Assembly (NCBI RefSeq): GCF_004328645.1
Contig: NZ_CP031395.1
Location: 645,501-709,500 of the forward strand
Reading direction: 5' to 3'
From: Hylemonella gracilis
GTDB lineage: Bacteria > Pseudomonadota > Gammaproteobacteria > Burkholderiales > Burkholderiaceae_C
Length of the DNA stretch: 64,000 nucleotides
The position numbers and the translations under genes are program-made. The notes beneath the pieces were generated by a model, which saw only the letters and a list, made by a program, of their open reading frames with translations, searched no databases and had not been told where the DNA came from. Position 1 is the stretch's first letter, and the number at the start of each line of letters is the position of its first letter. This document shows, in pieces, positions 8,595 to 20,085 of the stretch.

Positions 8595-10301
8595 TCAACG
8601 CAGCATGGGCAGCTGCAAGCCGAACTTCTTCGCAGTCTCAATCGCCAGTTCATAACCGGCGTCGGCGTGGCGCATCACGCCCGAGCCGCAGTCGTTGACC
8701 AGCACCCGCGCCAGCCGCTCGGCCGCCGCATCGCTGCCGTCGGCCACGATCACCATGCCCGCGTGCTGCGAATAGCCCATGCCCACGCCGCCGCCGTGGT
8801 GCAGGCTGACCCAGCTGGCGCCGCCCGCAGTGTTGAGCAGGGCGTTGAGCAGGGGCCAGTCGCTCACGGCGTCGGTGCCGTCCTTCATGCCTTCGGTCTC
8901 GCGGTTGGGGCTGGCCACCGAGCCGGTGTCCAGGTGGTCGCGGCCAATCACGATGGGCGCCTTGAGCTCGCCCTTCTTCACCATCTCGTTGAAGGCCAGG
9001 CCTGCGATGTGGCGCTCGCCCAGGCCCAGCCAGCAGATGCGCGCGGGCAAGCCCTGGAAGGCTATGCGCTCGCGCGCCATGTCCAGCCAGCGCACCATGT
9101 GCTTGTTCTGCGGGAACAGTTCCTTGAGCTTGGCGTCGGTCTTGTAGATGTCCTCCGGGTCGCCCGAGAGGGCCACCCAACGGAAGGGCCCCTTGCCCTC
9201 GCAGAACAGCGGGCGGATGTAGGCCGGCACGAAACCGGGGAAGTCAAAGGCGTTCTTCACGCCCGCGTCGAAGGCGACCTGGCGGATGTTGTTGCCGTAG
9301 TCCACGGTCGGGATGCCCATGGCCTGGAAGTCCAGCATCGCCTGCACGTGCACCGCGCAGCCTTGCGCGGCAGCGGCCTTGAGCACGGCGTGCTGCGCCG
9401 GGTCGCGCTGCGCGGTCTTCCACTGCGCCACGGTCCAGCCCGGAGGCAGGTAGCCGTTGATCAGGTCGTGGGCCGAGGTCTGGTCGGTGACGATGTCGGG
9501 TCGAATGGCGTTCGGGCCACCGGCCTTGGCGCGCCGCGCCAGCTCGGGCAGCAGCTCGGCCGCGTTGCCCAGCAGGGCGATGGAGACGGCTTCCTTCTTC
9601 GCCGTGTGGTGCCGGATCAGCGCGAGGGCGTCGTCGATGTCCTTGGCCTGCTTGTCCACGTAGCGGGTGCGCAGGCGGAAGTCGATGCTGCTCTGCTGGC
9701 ATTCGATGGCCAGCACGCAAGCGCCGGCCAGCACGCCGGCCAGCGTCTGCGCGCCGCCCATGCCGCCAAGGCCGGCGGTCAGGATCCACTTACCAGACAA
9801 GTCGTTGTTGTAGTGCTGGCGGCCGGCCTCGACGAAGGTCTCGAAGGTGCCTTGCACGATGCCCTGGCCGCCGATGTAGATCCAGCTGCCGGCCGTCATC
9901 TGGCCATACATGAACAGGCCCTTGCGGTCCAGCTCGTTGAAGTGCTCCCAGTTGGCCCACTTGGGCACCAGGTTGGAGTTGGCGATCAGCACGCGCGGCG
10001 CGTTGGCATGGGTCTTGAACACGCCCACCGGCTTGCCCGACTGCACCAGCAGGGATTCGTCCTCGTTCAGTTCCTTGAGGCTGGCCAGGATCTGGTCAAA
10101 GCATTCCCAGTTGCGCGCGGCGCGGCCGATGCCGCCGTAGACCACCAGGGCCTGCGGGTTCTCGGCCACTTCCGGGTCCAGGTTGTTCTGAATCATGCGG
10201 TAGGCCGCCTCGGTGATCCAGTTCTTGCAGTGCAGGGTATTGCCGCGCGGGGCGCGGATCACGCGGGTCGGGTCCAGGCGGGGGTCGGTGGTGGTGGTCA
10301 T
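8595..10301 (-). CDS. hutU: Urocanate hydratase
   Basis: A 568-residue enzyme converting urocanate to 4-imidazolone-5-propionate with tightly bound NAD. Characteristic stretches are [31 protein letters not shown], the NAD-binding [13 protein letters not shown], and near the C-terminus [17 protein letters not shown] with [15 protein letters not shown]. The start at 10301 ([11 protein letters not shown]) is chosen over an upstream ATG at 10319 because AGGAG (10309-10312 region) precedes it at good spacing. It lies 50 bases downstream of hutH in the same transcription unit. Confidence 0.97.
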   Translation of the reverse strand: MTTTTDPRLDPTRVIRAPRGNTLHCKNWITEAAYRMIQNNLDPEVAENPQALVVYGGIGRAARNWECFDQILASLKELNEDESLLVQSGKPVGVFKTHANAPRVLIANSNLVPKWANWEHFNELDRKGLFMYGQMTAGSWIYIGGQGIVQGTFETFVEAGRQHYNNDLSGKWILTAGLGGMGGAQTLAGVLAGACVLAIECQQSSIDFRLRTRYVDKQAKDIDDALALIRHHTAKKEAVSIALLGNAAELLPELARRAKAGGPNAIRPDIVTDQTSAHDLINGYLPPGWTVAQWKTAQRDPAQHAVLKAAAAQGCAVHVQAMLDFQAMGIPTVDYGNNIRQVAFDAGVKNAFDFPGFVPAYIRPLFCEGKGPFRWVALSGDPEDIYKTDAKLKELFPQNKHMVRWLDMARERIAFQGLPARICWLGLGERHIAGLAFNEMVKKGELKAPIVIGRDHLDTGSVASPNRETEGMKDGTDAVSDWPLLNALLNTAGGASWVSLHHGGGVGMGYSQHAGMVIVADGSDAAAERLARVLVNDCGSGVMRHADAGYELAIETAKKFGLQLPMLR

Positions 10302-10351
10302 GGAAAGCTCCTGGGACAAATCTTGGAACGGGCTTGGAACAGAAGAAGAAC

Positions 10352-11908
10352 TCAGGCCAGGGCCGGCAGGCTCACGGACGGCGCGGCCTGCGCCAGGGCG
10401 CCACCACGCACGAGGGCGATGGCGGCCTGCAGGTCGGGGCTGATGTGGCGATCCTCATCGAGGTGCGGCACCTGCTGGCGCAGCAGCGCGCGCACGGCGC
10501 TCAGCGGCGCGCTGGTCTGCAGCGGCGCATGGAAGTCGCAGCCCTGAGCCGCGCACAGCCATTCGATGGCGATCACGGCCATGGCGTTCTCGGCCATGGG
10601 CAACAAGCGGCGGGCGCCGTGCGCGGCCATGGAGACGTGGTCTTCCTGGTTGGCCGAAGTCGGAATGGAGTCCACGCTGGCCGGGTAGGCACGCTGCTTG
10701 TTCTCCGAAACCAGGGCGGCGGCCGTGACCTGCGGGATCATGAACCCCGAGTTCAGGCCGGGCTTGGGCGTGAGGAAGGCCGGCAGCCCTGACAACGCCG
10801 GGTCCACCAGCATGGCGACGCGGCGCTCGGCCAGCGAGCCGATTTCGCAGATGGCCATGGCGATCATGTCGGCCGCGAAGGCCACGGGTTCGGCGTGGAA
10901 GTTGCCGCCCGAAAGCGCCTCGCCGCCATGGTCAGCACTGAAGATCAGCGGGTTGTCGGACACACCATTGGCCTCGGTCTCCAGCATCGACGCCGCGTGG
11001 TGCAGCAGGTCCAGGCAGGCCCCCATCACCTGCGGTTGGCAGCGCAGGCAATACGGGTCCTGCACACGCTCGTCGCCCTGCAGATGGGAGGCGCGGATGG
11101 GGCTGCCGGCGAGCAGTTGGCGCAGCGCCTCGGCGGTCGCGATCTGACCCCGGTGCTTGCGCAGGGCGTGGATGCGCGGATCGAAGGGCGCGTCCGAGCC
11201 CTTGGCCGCGTCGGTGGCCAGGGCCCCGGTCAGCAAGGCCGACTGGAACAGACGCTCGGCCTCGAACAAGCCGGCCAGCGCGTTGGCGGTGGAAAACTGG
11301 GTGCCGTTGAGCAGGGCCAGCCCTTCCTTGGGCCCGAGCGTGACCGGCGCCAGCCCCGCGCGGGCCAGTGCCTCAAGGGCCGGCAGGCGGCCACTCGGCG
11401 TCTCGGCCTCGCCGACACCGATCATCACCGCCGTCATATGCGACAGCGGCGCCAGGTCGCCCGACGCGCCCACCGAACCCTGGGCCGGTACCACCGGGAT
11501 CACGCCGCGCGCCAGCATGGCTTCCAGCAAGGCCAGGGTGGCGGGGCGGATGCCCGAGGCACCTTGGGCCAGGCTGACCAGCTTGAGCGCCATCATCAAG
11601 CGCGTCACCGGCTGCAGCGTGGCTTCGCCCACGCCGGCTGCGTGCGAGAGCACGATGTTGCGCTGCAGGGTTTCCAAGTCCTCGGCGGGGATGCGCACGC
11701 TGGCCAGCTTGCCGAAGCCGGTGTTGATTCCGTAGACCGGCTCGCCGCGCGCGACGATGCGCGCCACAGTCTCGGCGCTGGCGACAACGGCCGGCGCGGC
11801 ATCGGGGTCCAGGCGCAGTGCCGCGCCGCGGTAGATGGCACGCCAGTGGGCCAGGGGCACGTCGCCCGGTGTGAGCGTCAGGGTCGAGAGGGTGGGGTCA
11901 GCTGTCAT
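10352..11908 (-). CDS. hutH: Histidine ammonia-lyase
   Basis: A 518-residue aromatic amino acid lyase that deaminates L-histidine to trans-urocanate, the first step of the pathway. The autocatalytic MIO cofactor forms from the Ala-Ser-Gly at 148-150 in [14 protein letters not shown]. Other family marks are [11 protein letters not shown] near 58-68, SHAAGVGE, and the C-terminal half with [21 protein letters not shown] and [11 protein letters not shown]. The gene starts just downstream of a HutC-type operator that overlaps its ribosome-binding region, so hutH probably heads its own repressed transcript in addition to read-through from hutC. Confidence 0.97.
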   Translation of the reverse strand: MTADPTLSTLTLTPGDVPLAHWRAIYRGAALRLDPDAAPAVVASAETVARIVARGEPVYGINTGFGKLASVRIPAEDLETLQRNIVLSHAAGVGEATLQPVTRLMMALKLVSLAQGASGIRPATLALLEAMLARGVIPVVPAQGSVGASGDLAPLSHMTAVMIGVGEAETPSGRLPALEALARAGLAPVTLGPKEGLALLNGTQFSTANALAGLFEAERLFQSALLTGALATDAAKGSDAPFDPRIHALRKHRGQIATAEALRQLLAGSPIRASHLQGDERVQDPYCLRCQPQVMGACLDLLHHAASMLETEANGVSDNPLIFSADHGGEALSGGNFHAEPVAFAADMIAMAICEIGSLAERRVAMLVDPALSGLPAFLTPKPGLNSGFMIPQVTAAALVSENKQRAYPASVDSIPTSANQEDHVSMAAHGARRLLPMAENAMAVIAIEWLCAAQGCDFHAPLQTSAPLSAVRALLRQQVPHLDEDRHISPDLQAAIALVRGGALAQAAPSVSLPALA

Positions 11909-11912
11909 GGCA

Positions 11913-11930
11913 TTCCTGTCTAGACAAGTA
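11913..11930 (-). promoter_or_regulatory. HutC operator before hutH
   Basis: Read on the minus strand this is GTACTTGTCTAGACAGGA, with a perfect 10-base palindrome TGTCTAGACA at 11917-11926. It matches the two sites before the ABC importer (consensus CTTGTMTAKACAG) and resembles hut operators bound by HutC of enteric bacteria and pseudomonads. It ends about 8 bases before the hutH ATG, so bound HutC would block initiation of translation or a promoter just upstream. Binding by HutC is inferred from motif and position. Confidence 0.8.
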
Positions 11931-11976
11931 CGGGCGTGAATACGGAAGCAGGTGAACGAAGCAAGGATGCGTCGCG

Positions 11977-12747
11977 TCAGGTGTGCACGGGATTGCCGTC
12001 GGCGTGGTAACGGCTGCCCAGTCGGTAGCGGTTGGCCGGATGCAGGCAGCGCACCAGGGTCACGGGGGTGCTGCGGGTCCAGGTGCGGCGCGTCAGCAGC
12101 AAGCAGGGCTGGGTGACGGGCATCTGGAGTTGCAAGGCCTGCTCGGCCGTGGGCAGCACCGCGTCCACCACGTGCTCGATTTCGTCGAAAGGCACGTTGC
12201 GCACCAGGTACTCCGACGGCTGCTGCTGGCGGAAATCCTGCTGCCCGTAGTCGGGCACCACGCGCGGGTTGACGTAACGGTCTTCGAGCTGGATGGGCAG
12301 TCCGTCCTCGAAGTGCACACAGACCGAGTGGAAAACCGATTCTCCGGTGCGCACGTCCAGCGCCGCCGCGATGTCCAGCGCGGCCGCGACCCGCTCCACC
12401 GCCAGGATGTCGCAGCGGTAGTCATGGCCACGGGCGCGGATCTCACTGCCCAAATTGGCGATCTGCAGCAGCGTGGACTGCGGCTTGGCCTCGGCGACGA
12501 AGCTGCCGACGCCCGCCACGCGCACGATGCGACCCTGTTCGCTCAACTCACGTAGGGCGCGGTTGACCGTCATGCGCGCGATGCCGAAATGCGCCACCAG
12601 CTCGTGCTCCGAGGGCAGGCGGTCGCCGGGGCGCAGGCTGCCGTCCTGGATCTTGCGGGCGATGTAGTCCTTGACCTGTTGGTAGAGCGCGACCGAGCTC
12701 GCGGAGGCGTCAGCGCGTGGGCGGGAGGGGGCGGCGGAGCGTGTCAT
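11977..12747 (-). CDS. hutC: Histidine utilisation repressor (GntR family)
   Basis: A 256-residue GntR/HutC-type repressor. The N-terminal winged helix-turn-helix covers residues about 20-85 ([20 protein letters not shown], then [20 protein letters not shown]). It is followed by a UTRA ligand domain, with the typical [19 protein letters not shown] and the [20 protein letters not shown] region. In relatives, urocanate binds UTRA and releases the DNA. The gene sits between the importer genes and hutH, and operators flank both parts of the locus, so autoregulation is likely. It starts 14 bases after the ATPase stop. Confidence 0.94.
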   Translation of the reverse strand: MTRSAAPSRPRADASASSVALYQQVKDYIARKIQDGSLRPGDRLPSEHELVAHFGIARMTVNRALRELSEQGRIVRVAGVGSFVAEAKPQSTLLQIANLGSEIRARGHDYRCDILAVERVAAALDIAAALDVRTGESVFHSVCVHFEDGLPIQLEDRYVNPRVVPDYGQQDFRQQQPSEYLVRNVPFDEIEHVVDAVLPTAEQALQLQMPVTQPCLLLTRRTWTRSTPVTLVRCLHPANRYRLGSRYHADGNPVHT

Positions 12748-12761
12748 GCGATTCGAGGCGT

Positions 12762-13574
12762 TCAGTGCTCGGCGGCGGCCATGGATTCGGCGCGGATTTC
12801 CTCGGTCAGCCGCGCCTTGATGGCCATGAACTCGGGCGAGGTCTTGACCGTGTAGTGGCGCGGGTGCGGGAAGTCCACCGCGATCTCGGTCTTGATGCGA
12901 CCGGGTCGCGCGCTGAACACGGCCACGCGATTGGCCATGAAGATGGCCTCGTCGATGTCGTGGGTCACGAAGAGCACGGTCTTCTGCGCCGACTCCCAGA
13001 TGCCCAGCAGCAGTTCCTGCATCAGCACGCGGGTCTGGTTGTCCAGCGCGCCGAAGGGCTCGTCCAGCAGCAGGATCTTGGGATCGTTCGCCAGCGCACG
13101 CGCGATGGCCGTGCGCTGCTGCATGCCGCCCGAGAGCTGCTTGGGGAAGTGCTGCTCGAAACCGCGCAGGCCGACCTTGGCGATGAAATAGTCCGAACGT
13201 TCCTTCTGTTGCGCCTCGGGCAGGCCGCGCTCACGCAGACCGAAACGGATGTTCTGCTCGATGGTGAGCCAGGGAAACAGCGTGTAGCTCTGGAACACCA
13301 TGCCACGGTCGGCGCCGGGGCCTTCCACGGGCTGGCCATCCAACAGCACCTGGCCGGTGCTGGGTTGGTCCAGCCCCGCGACAATGCGCAGCAGCGTGGA
13401 CTTGCCGCAGCCCGAGGGACCGAGGATCGTGACGAAGTCGTTCTCGCGCACCTCGAAATCGATGGGCGTGAGCGCCTGGGTCTGGACGCCCTTGGGGCTG
13501 GTGAAGACACGCGAGACCCCCTGGATGGACAGCTGCACGGACGGCTTGGGGAAAGTAGGGACCGAGGCACTCAC
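12762..13574 (-). CDS. ABC transporter ATP-binding protein (SsuB/TauB type)
   Basis: A 270-residue ATPase of the nitrate/sulfonate/taurine importer family. It has Walker A GPSGCGKST, Q-loop MVFQSYTLFPWLT, signature LSGGMQQRTAIARAL, Walker B ILLLDEPFGALD and switch His in THDIDEAI. The start is a GTG at 13574 that overlaps the permease stop codon (GTGA). No in-frame ATG exists between the permease end and the conserved region. The open frame reading further upstream is a shadow of the permease. It energises the importer encoded by the two genes before it. Confidence 0.93.
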   Translation of the reverse strand: MSASVPTFPKPSVQLSIQGVSRVFTSPKGVQTQALTPIDFEVRENDFVTILGPSGCGKSTLLRIVAGLDQPSTGQVLLDGQPVEGPGADRGMVFQSYTLFPWLTIEQNIRFGLRERGLPEAQQKERSDYFIAKVGLRGFEQHFPKQLSGGMQQRTAIARALANDPKILLLDEPFGALDNQTRVLMQELLLGIWESAQKTVLFVTHDIDEAIFMANRVAVFSARPGRIKTEIAVDFPHPRHYTVKTSPEFMAIKARLTEEIRAESMAAAEH

Positions 13575-14404
13575 AGCGAACTCCAGGCGAACAGGCGGCG
13601 ATTGAGGGCCTTGAAGGCGAAATCGGAAACCAGGCCGATGAGGCCGATCACGATGATGCCGAAGATGATCTGGCCGGTGTTGAGCAGGGCCTGGCTGTCG
13701 GTGATCATGTGGCCAATGCCCGAGGACGAACCGATCAGCTCGGCCACGATGACGTAGGTCCAGGCCCAGCCCAGCACGAGGCGCAGGGTCTCGGCGATCT
13801 CGGGCGCCGCGCCGGGGATCAGCACGCGCTGGACGATGCCTTGGTTGCTGGCGCCCAGGGTGTAGGCGGCTTCGACCAGGTCCTTGCGCGCCGCGCCGAC
13901 CGTGACCGCGACCATCAGCACGATCTGAAACACCGAGCCGATGAAGATGACCAGCACCTTCTGCAGCTCGCCGATGCCCGCCCAGAGGATGAGCAAGGGG
14001 ATGAAGGCCGAGGCCGGCAGGTAACGGCAGAACGACACAAAGGGTTCGAGAAAGGCCTCGACGCCCTTGTGCGCGCCCATGGCGATGCCCAGGGGCACCG
14101 CGACCACGGCCGCCAGCAGGAAGCCGCCGAAGACCCGCCACACCGTCATGCCGATGTCGTGGATGAAATTGAACTCGGTGAACAGCAGCCAGCCTTCCCT
14201 CGCCATGGTCAGCGGACTGGCCAGGAAGGTGGACGAGACATAACCGCCGAGCGTGAAGAACGCCCAGACACCGAAGAACACGACGAAGAAGCCCAGGCCC
14301 AGCAGCCAGCGCGCACGCGCGCTGACCGCTTGCAGGGGCGCCAGGCCACGGCGCTTGCGCCGCGCGGGCGCGACGCTGGCCGACATGACGGGAGACGTGG
14401 TCAT
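13571..14404 (-). CDS. ABC transporter permease (SsuC/TauC type)
   Basis: A 277-residue inner-membrane permease with about six predicted hydrophobic segments: the first near residues 30-55 (WLLGLGFFVVFFGVWAFFTL), then SIGMTVWRV-type and EAA-loop features. Its EAA-like stretch includes KDLVEAAYTLGASNQGIVQRV around 190-210. The gene lies four bases after the binding-protein stop and overlaps the ATPase start. Substrate is not deducible from the sequence. Operon position implies histidine, urocanate or a related imidazole compound. Confidence 0.92.
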   Translation of the reverse strand: MTTSPVMSASVAPARRKRRGLAPLQAVSARARWLLGLGFFVVFFGVWAFFTLGGYVSSTFLASPLTMAREGWLLFTEFNFIHDIGMTVWRVFGGFLLAAVVAVPLGIAMGAHKGVEAFLEPFVSFCRYLPASAFIPLLILWAGIGELQKVLVIFIGSVFQIVLMVAVTVGAARKDLVEAAYTLGASNQGIVQRVLIPGAAPEIAETLRLVLGWAWTYVIVAELIGSSSGIGHMITDSQALLNTGQIIFGIIVIGLIGLVSDFAFKALNRRLFAWSSL

Positions 14405-14408
14405 GGAC

Positions 14409-15365
14409 TTACTTGATGTAGCTGGTGTCGAACATGGCGTCGTAGTTGTCCGGCAGCTTGCGGATCACGCCGGCTTCCAGCAGGATGGCCGCCGCGTCCT
14501 TCATGAAGGCCTGCAGTTCACCCGCGAAGAACTTCTGGTTGGCGGCCTTGTCCTGCCAGCGCAGGTACTTGGACGAATTGGCGAAGGCTTCGCCGGTCTG
14601 CTTGACGGCCGAGCCCATGATCTCGTTGGCCTTGGCCGGGTCGGACTTGATCATGGCCAGGGCCTCGAAGTACGAATTGGCCAGGGCCTGGGCCGCCTTG
14701 GGGTTGGCCTTGAGCCAGTCCGGGGCGCAGCCGACCGTGTCCATCACCATGGGGTAGTCCAGGGTGGTGGCGATGATCGTGCCGGCGGCCGGGTTGGCAC
14801 GCACGGTCGAGAGGTAGGGCTCGTAGGTCATCGTGGCGTCGTTCTGGCCGGTCACGAAAGCCTGGGCCGAGGCCTGGGGCGACAGCGTCACAGTCTTGAC
14901 GTCCTTCATGGTCAGGCCGTTCTTGCTCAGCATCCAGGCCAGGCCGAAGTAAGGCGCGGTGCCAGGCGCGTCCACGCCCACGGTCTTGCCCTTGAGGTCG
15001 GCGATGCTCTTGATGTCGTTGCGCACGGCCAGGCCATCGGCGCCGTAGGACTTGTCCATCTGGAAGATCTGCACGATGGGCACGCCGTTGGTGTTCCAGG
15101 CGACGTGGGTCTCCACGGTCGTCGCCGCGCACTGGATGGCCTTGGCGGCCAGGGCCAGGTGGCGGTCCTTCTGCGGAATCATCTTGATTTCCACGTCCAG
15201 GCCGTTCTTCTTGAAGATGCCGGCCTTGTCGGCCAGCGTCAGCGGGGCAAAGCCGGTCCAGCCCGACATGCCGAGGGCGATCTTGGTGTCCTGCGCCTGG
15301 ACGGCGCCGGCGACCAGCAGGGCCGAGGCCAGCAGGGCCGCGGATTTCACGAGGGACTTGCGCAT
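14409..15365 (-). CDS. ABC transporter substrate-binding protein (SsuA/NMT1-like) of the hut locus
   Basis: A 318-residue periplasmic binding protein. Signal peptide: MRKSLVKSAALLASALLVAG, cleaved near AVQA-QD. The mature part has the NMT1/SsuA fold signature (GWTGFAPLTLADKAGIFKKN, then DLKGKTVGVDAPGTAPYF). The frame is open further upstream, but 15365 gives the signal peptide and is preceded by GGAAA. Two HutC-type operators lie 80-230 bases upstream, so the importer is probably induced with the pathway. Most characterised histidine importers in hut loci belong to other families (HutXWV, HutT), so this family choice is notable. The ligand is inferred. Confidence 0.9.
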   Translation of the reverse strand: MRKSLVKSAALLASALLVAGAVQAQDTKIALGMSGWTGFAPLTLADKAGIFKKNGLDVEIKMIPQKDRHLALAAKAIQCAATTVETHVAWNTNGVPIVQIFQMDKSYGADGLAVRNDIKSIADLKGKTVGVDAPGTAPYFGLAWMLSKNGLTMKDVKTVTLSPQASAQAFVTGQNDATMTYEPYLSTVRANPAAGTIIATTLDYPMVMDTVGCAPDWLKANPKAAQALANSYFEALAMIKSDPAKANEIMGSAVKQTGEAFANSSKYLRWQDKAANQKFFAGELQAFMKDAAAILLEAGVIRKLPDNYDAMFDTSYIK

Positions 15366-15442
15366 ACAAATTTCCTTTGCCTGAGAAAAGAAGGACCGCT
15401 TGCGCGGCACGGAAACCCGGCCCAGAGGTCTGATTGACCCAA

Positions 15443-15458
15443 CCTGTCTATACAAGAT
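15443..15458 (-). promoter_or_regulatory. HutC operator, proximal to the ABC importer
   Basis: On the minus strand the site reads ATCTTGTATAGACAGG, nearly the same as the hutH operator. The core TGTATAGACA occupies 15447-15456. It lies about 80 bases before the binding-protein start, where a promoter would be expected. HutC binding is inferred. Confidence 0.78.
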
Positions 15459-15573
15459 GAAGCGTGCTCAACAATCCGCCCCACCGTCTCCAGACGGCTT
15501 TCGCGTCGAGAGTCAGCACCGGTCCGGTGTATGGTGCCCCAGCCTGGGGCAGTTTGAATACGGACCTGCACCA

Positions 15574-15592
15574 TCTTGCTGTATAGACAAGC
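15574..15592 (+). promoter_or_regulatory. HutC operator, distal copy
   Basis: The plus strand reads TCTTGCTGTATAGACAAGC, and its complement is GCTTGTCTATACAGCAAG. The core TGTATAGACA lies at 15580-15589. Its centre is 133 bases from the proximal operator, far enough for looping between two bound dimers, although a second promoter is equally possible. The same motif is not seen elsewhere in the window apart from the three hut sites. Confidence 0.72.
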
Positions 15593-15686
15593 CTGTGCTA
15601 GGAAAGGTGCGCTCAGTTCAGCACAAGCCGTGCCAGTTCGAGCAGACAGACCAGTGACGCAGGTCCGTGCGCGGCGTCTCAGAGCC

Positions 15687-18425
<2,739 letters not shown>

Positions 18426-18426
18426 G

Positions 18427-18458
18427 GCTCACCTGCGAAAAAACGGAGTCAGGTGAGC
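18427..18458 (-). promoter_or_regulatory. Shine-Dalgarno-masking stem of the SAH riboswitch
   Basis: GCTCACCTG (mRNA positions 18458 to 18450) is perfectly complementary to CAGGTGAGC (18435 to 18427), which contains the metH Shine-Dalgarno. The loop is 14 bases. The same GCTC is also the 3' strand of the aptamer helix, so the two structures exclude each other. Ligand-bound RNA would free the ribosome-binding site, and ligand-free RNA would mask it. The pairing is seen directly. The switching is inferred from the class. Confidence 0.8.
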
Positions 18459-18522
18459 GTCGTTGCGAAAAGAAGGTCCCAAGCCTGACGCACGGGCCCG
18501 TGCGCTGCAACGCTCCTTGGAA
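18451..18522 (-). promoter_or_regulatory. S-adenosylhomocysteine (SAH) riboswitch
   Basis: In mRNA sense the element contains CCAAGGAGCGTTGCA, a GC-rich variable hairpin, CAGGCTTGG, and the 3' block CGCAACGACGCTCACC. These are the conserved parts of the SAH aptamer. CCAAG pairs with CTTGG, and GAGCGTTGC pairs with GCAACG/CGCTC. It lies directly before metH, a known target of this riboswitch class, which turns expression on when SAH accumulates. Confidence 0.9.
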
Positions 18523-18533
18523 CAGGCGTGATT

Positions 18534-18956
18534 TTAAGGGGCGGCGGTGGCAGGCAGGCCGAACACCCGGTCGAAGGCCCAGGTGAAGGCAAAGGTGTAG
18601 CCCAGAAAGAACAGCACCAACCCCAGATCCATCACCAAGGCGTGCCACAGGCTCACGCCCAGCCACCAGGCGATCAGGGGCACCAGCACCAGCACTAGGC
18701 CACCCTCGAACATCAGCGCGTGCGCCACGCGCCGCCCGAAATTACGACCGCGTACCGACTGACGGGCTTCCCAGCGCTCGAAGGCGTGGTTGAACACGAG
18801 GTTCCAGAGCACCGCCGTGACCGAGCAGGCGACCGACAGCGCGCTGGCCCGGCCCACGCCCTGGCCCGAAGCCAGGGCGAAGCCCACGGTGCAGATAGCA
18901 ATGGCAATGGCCTCGTAAAGGGCGACGTAGACGATCTTGCGTCGGATGCCTTGCAT
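18534..18956 (-). CDS. PACE family efflux transporter
   Basis: A 140-residue inner-membrane protein with four predicted transmembrane helices arranged as two similar halves, as in proteobacterial antimicrobial compound efflux (AceI-like) proteins. Family-type features are the RIR/RRKIVYVALYEAIAI start with an acidic residue in helix 1, FNHAFERWEAR after helix 2, and HALMFEGGLVLVLVPLIAWW in helix 3. Relatives export chlorhexidine, acriflavine or short diamines. The substrate here is unknown. It lies between the SAH riboswitch and the RlmN-like gene, and ends 12 bases before the riboswitch region. Confidence 0.88.
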   Translation of the reverse strand: MQGIRRKIVYVALYEAIAIAICTVGFALASGQGVGRASALSVACSVTAVLWNLVFNHAFERWEARQSVRGRNFGRRVAHALMFEGGLVLVLVPLIAWWLGVSLWHALVMDLGLVLFFLGYTFAFTWAFDRVFGLPATAAP

Positions 18957-18975
18957 GGATGCTTTCTTCGCTGAT

Positions 18976-20049
18976 TCAGGTGGCCGCGACGGCGATCACG
19001 CGGCGGCCGCCCTGCGGCCGCGTCTGGATGGCGCGCGCGCGCAATTGGCCGCACCCGCCGTCCACGTCCTGCCCGGCCGACTGACGCAGCTTGGTCAGGA
19101 TGCCGCGCTGATGCAGACTGCGCGCCATGGCCAGGGCCGCTTCGGATGTGGGACGCCGGTAGGGCAGGTCGTCCACCGCGTTGTAGGGAATGAGGTTGAG
19201 TATGGCGTACTTGCCTTGCAGCAGGCGCGCCAGGCCTTCGATTTCCTCGTCACCATCATTGATACCCTCGAGCAGGGTCCACTGGTACTGGATGGGGTAG
19301 GCGGTGAGGCGCGCGTAGCGCTCGCCCGCCTCCACCAGTTCCTCGGGCGTCAGGCGCGGCGCGCGCGGCAGCAACTGCGCGCGCAGATCGGCCCGCGTGG
19401 TGTGCAGGGACAAAGCCAGGGCGGGGCGCACCTGGTCCGCGCTCCGACTTTGCAAGGCCTCGAACACCCGCGGATCACCGACCGTGGAGAACACCAGGTT
19501 CTTGTGCCCGATGTCCCCCGCCGTGCCCAGCAGATCGATCGCCTCCAGCACATTGTCCAGGTTGTGCGCCGGTTCGCCCATGCCCATGAACACCACGCGA
19601 CGCACGGTGGCGGACGCGCGGGCCAGGGCCACCTGGGCGACGATCTCGGCGCTGCCGAGCTGGCGAATCAGGCCCGTGCGTCCGGTCATGCAGAACACGC
19701 AGCCCACGGCACAACCCACCTGCGTGGAGACACACAGCGTGGGAGCGCGTTGACGCGACCCCGCCGTGGGCATGAGCACGCTCTCGACCAACTGGCCATC
19801 GGCCAGCGCCACGACCTGCCGCCGCGAGCCGTCCTCACCGGGGTGTTCTGCATGCAGGGTCGCCAGCGCGGCCAGATCACGCGTGATCTCCGGCAGGGCC
19901 GCACGCAGGGTGGCCGGCAGGAAGTTCTCGATCGGGCGTGGGCCGTCGTCCTGCGGCTTGGCTTGGGACCACAGGCGCAGCACGCGGTGTTCGTGACGGG
20001 GATTGGCGCCCAGCGCCCGCAGGCGCCGGCGCAGGGTATCGATCTGCAT
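18976..20049 (-). CDS. RlmN/Cfr-family radical SAM RNA methyltransferase paralogue
   Basis: A 357-residue radical SAM protein. The [4Fe-4S] motif is CAVGCVFC (C-x3-C-x2-C) near residue 115, followed by MTGRTGLIRQL, the SAM-binding GMGEPAHNLDNV, and LALSLHTTRADLR. The C-terminal GGCGQLRA holds the Cys that forms the methylene-transfer intermediate in RlmN. It is divergent from the housekeeping RlmN pattern (MTGRTG where RlmN usually has STGxxG), so it may be a second copy acting on another RNA base. That is inference. The ATG at 20049 is used. The gene is 36 bases after terC on the same strand. Confidence 0.87.
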   Translation of the reverse strand: MQIDTLRRRLRALGANPRHEHRVLRLWSQAKPQDDGPRPIENFLPATLRAALPEITRDLAALATLHAEHPGEDGSRRQVVALADGQLVESVLMPTAGSRQRAPTLCVSTQVGCAVGCVFCMTGRTGLIRQLGSAEIVAQVALARASATVRRVVFMGMGEPAHNLDNVLEAIDLLGTAGDIGHKNLVFSTVGDPRVFEALQSRSADQVRPALALSLHTTRADLRAQLLPRAPRLTPEELVEAGERYARLTAYPIQYQWTLLEGINDGDEEIEGLARLLQGKYAILNLIPYNAVDDLPYRRPTSEAALAMARSLHQRGILTKLRQSAGQDVDGGCGQLRARAIQTRPQGGRRVIAVAAT

Positions 20050-20085
20050 GGGCGGGAACCAGGGCCCCGACGGGGGCCCGGCCCC

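Noticed and set aside
8667-10547. 626-residue plus-strand frame opposite hutU
   Set aside because: Antisense shadow of hutU. No recognisable domain or ribosome-binding site.
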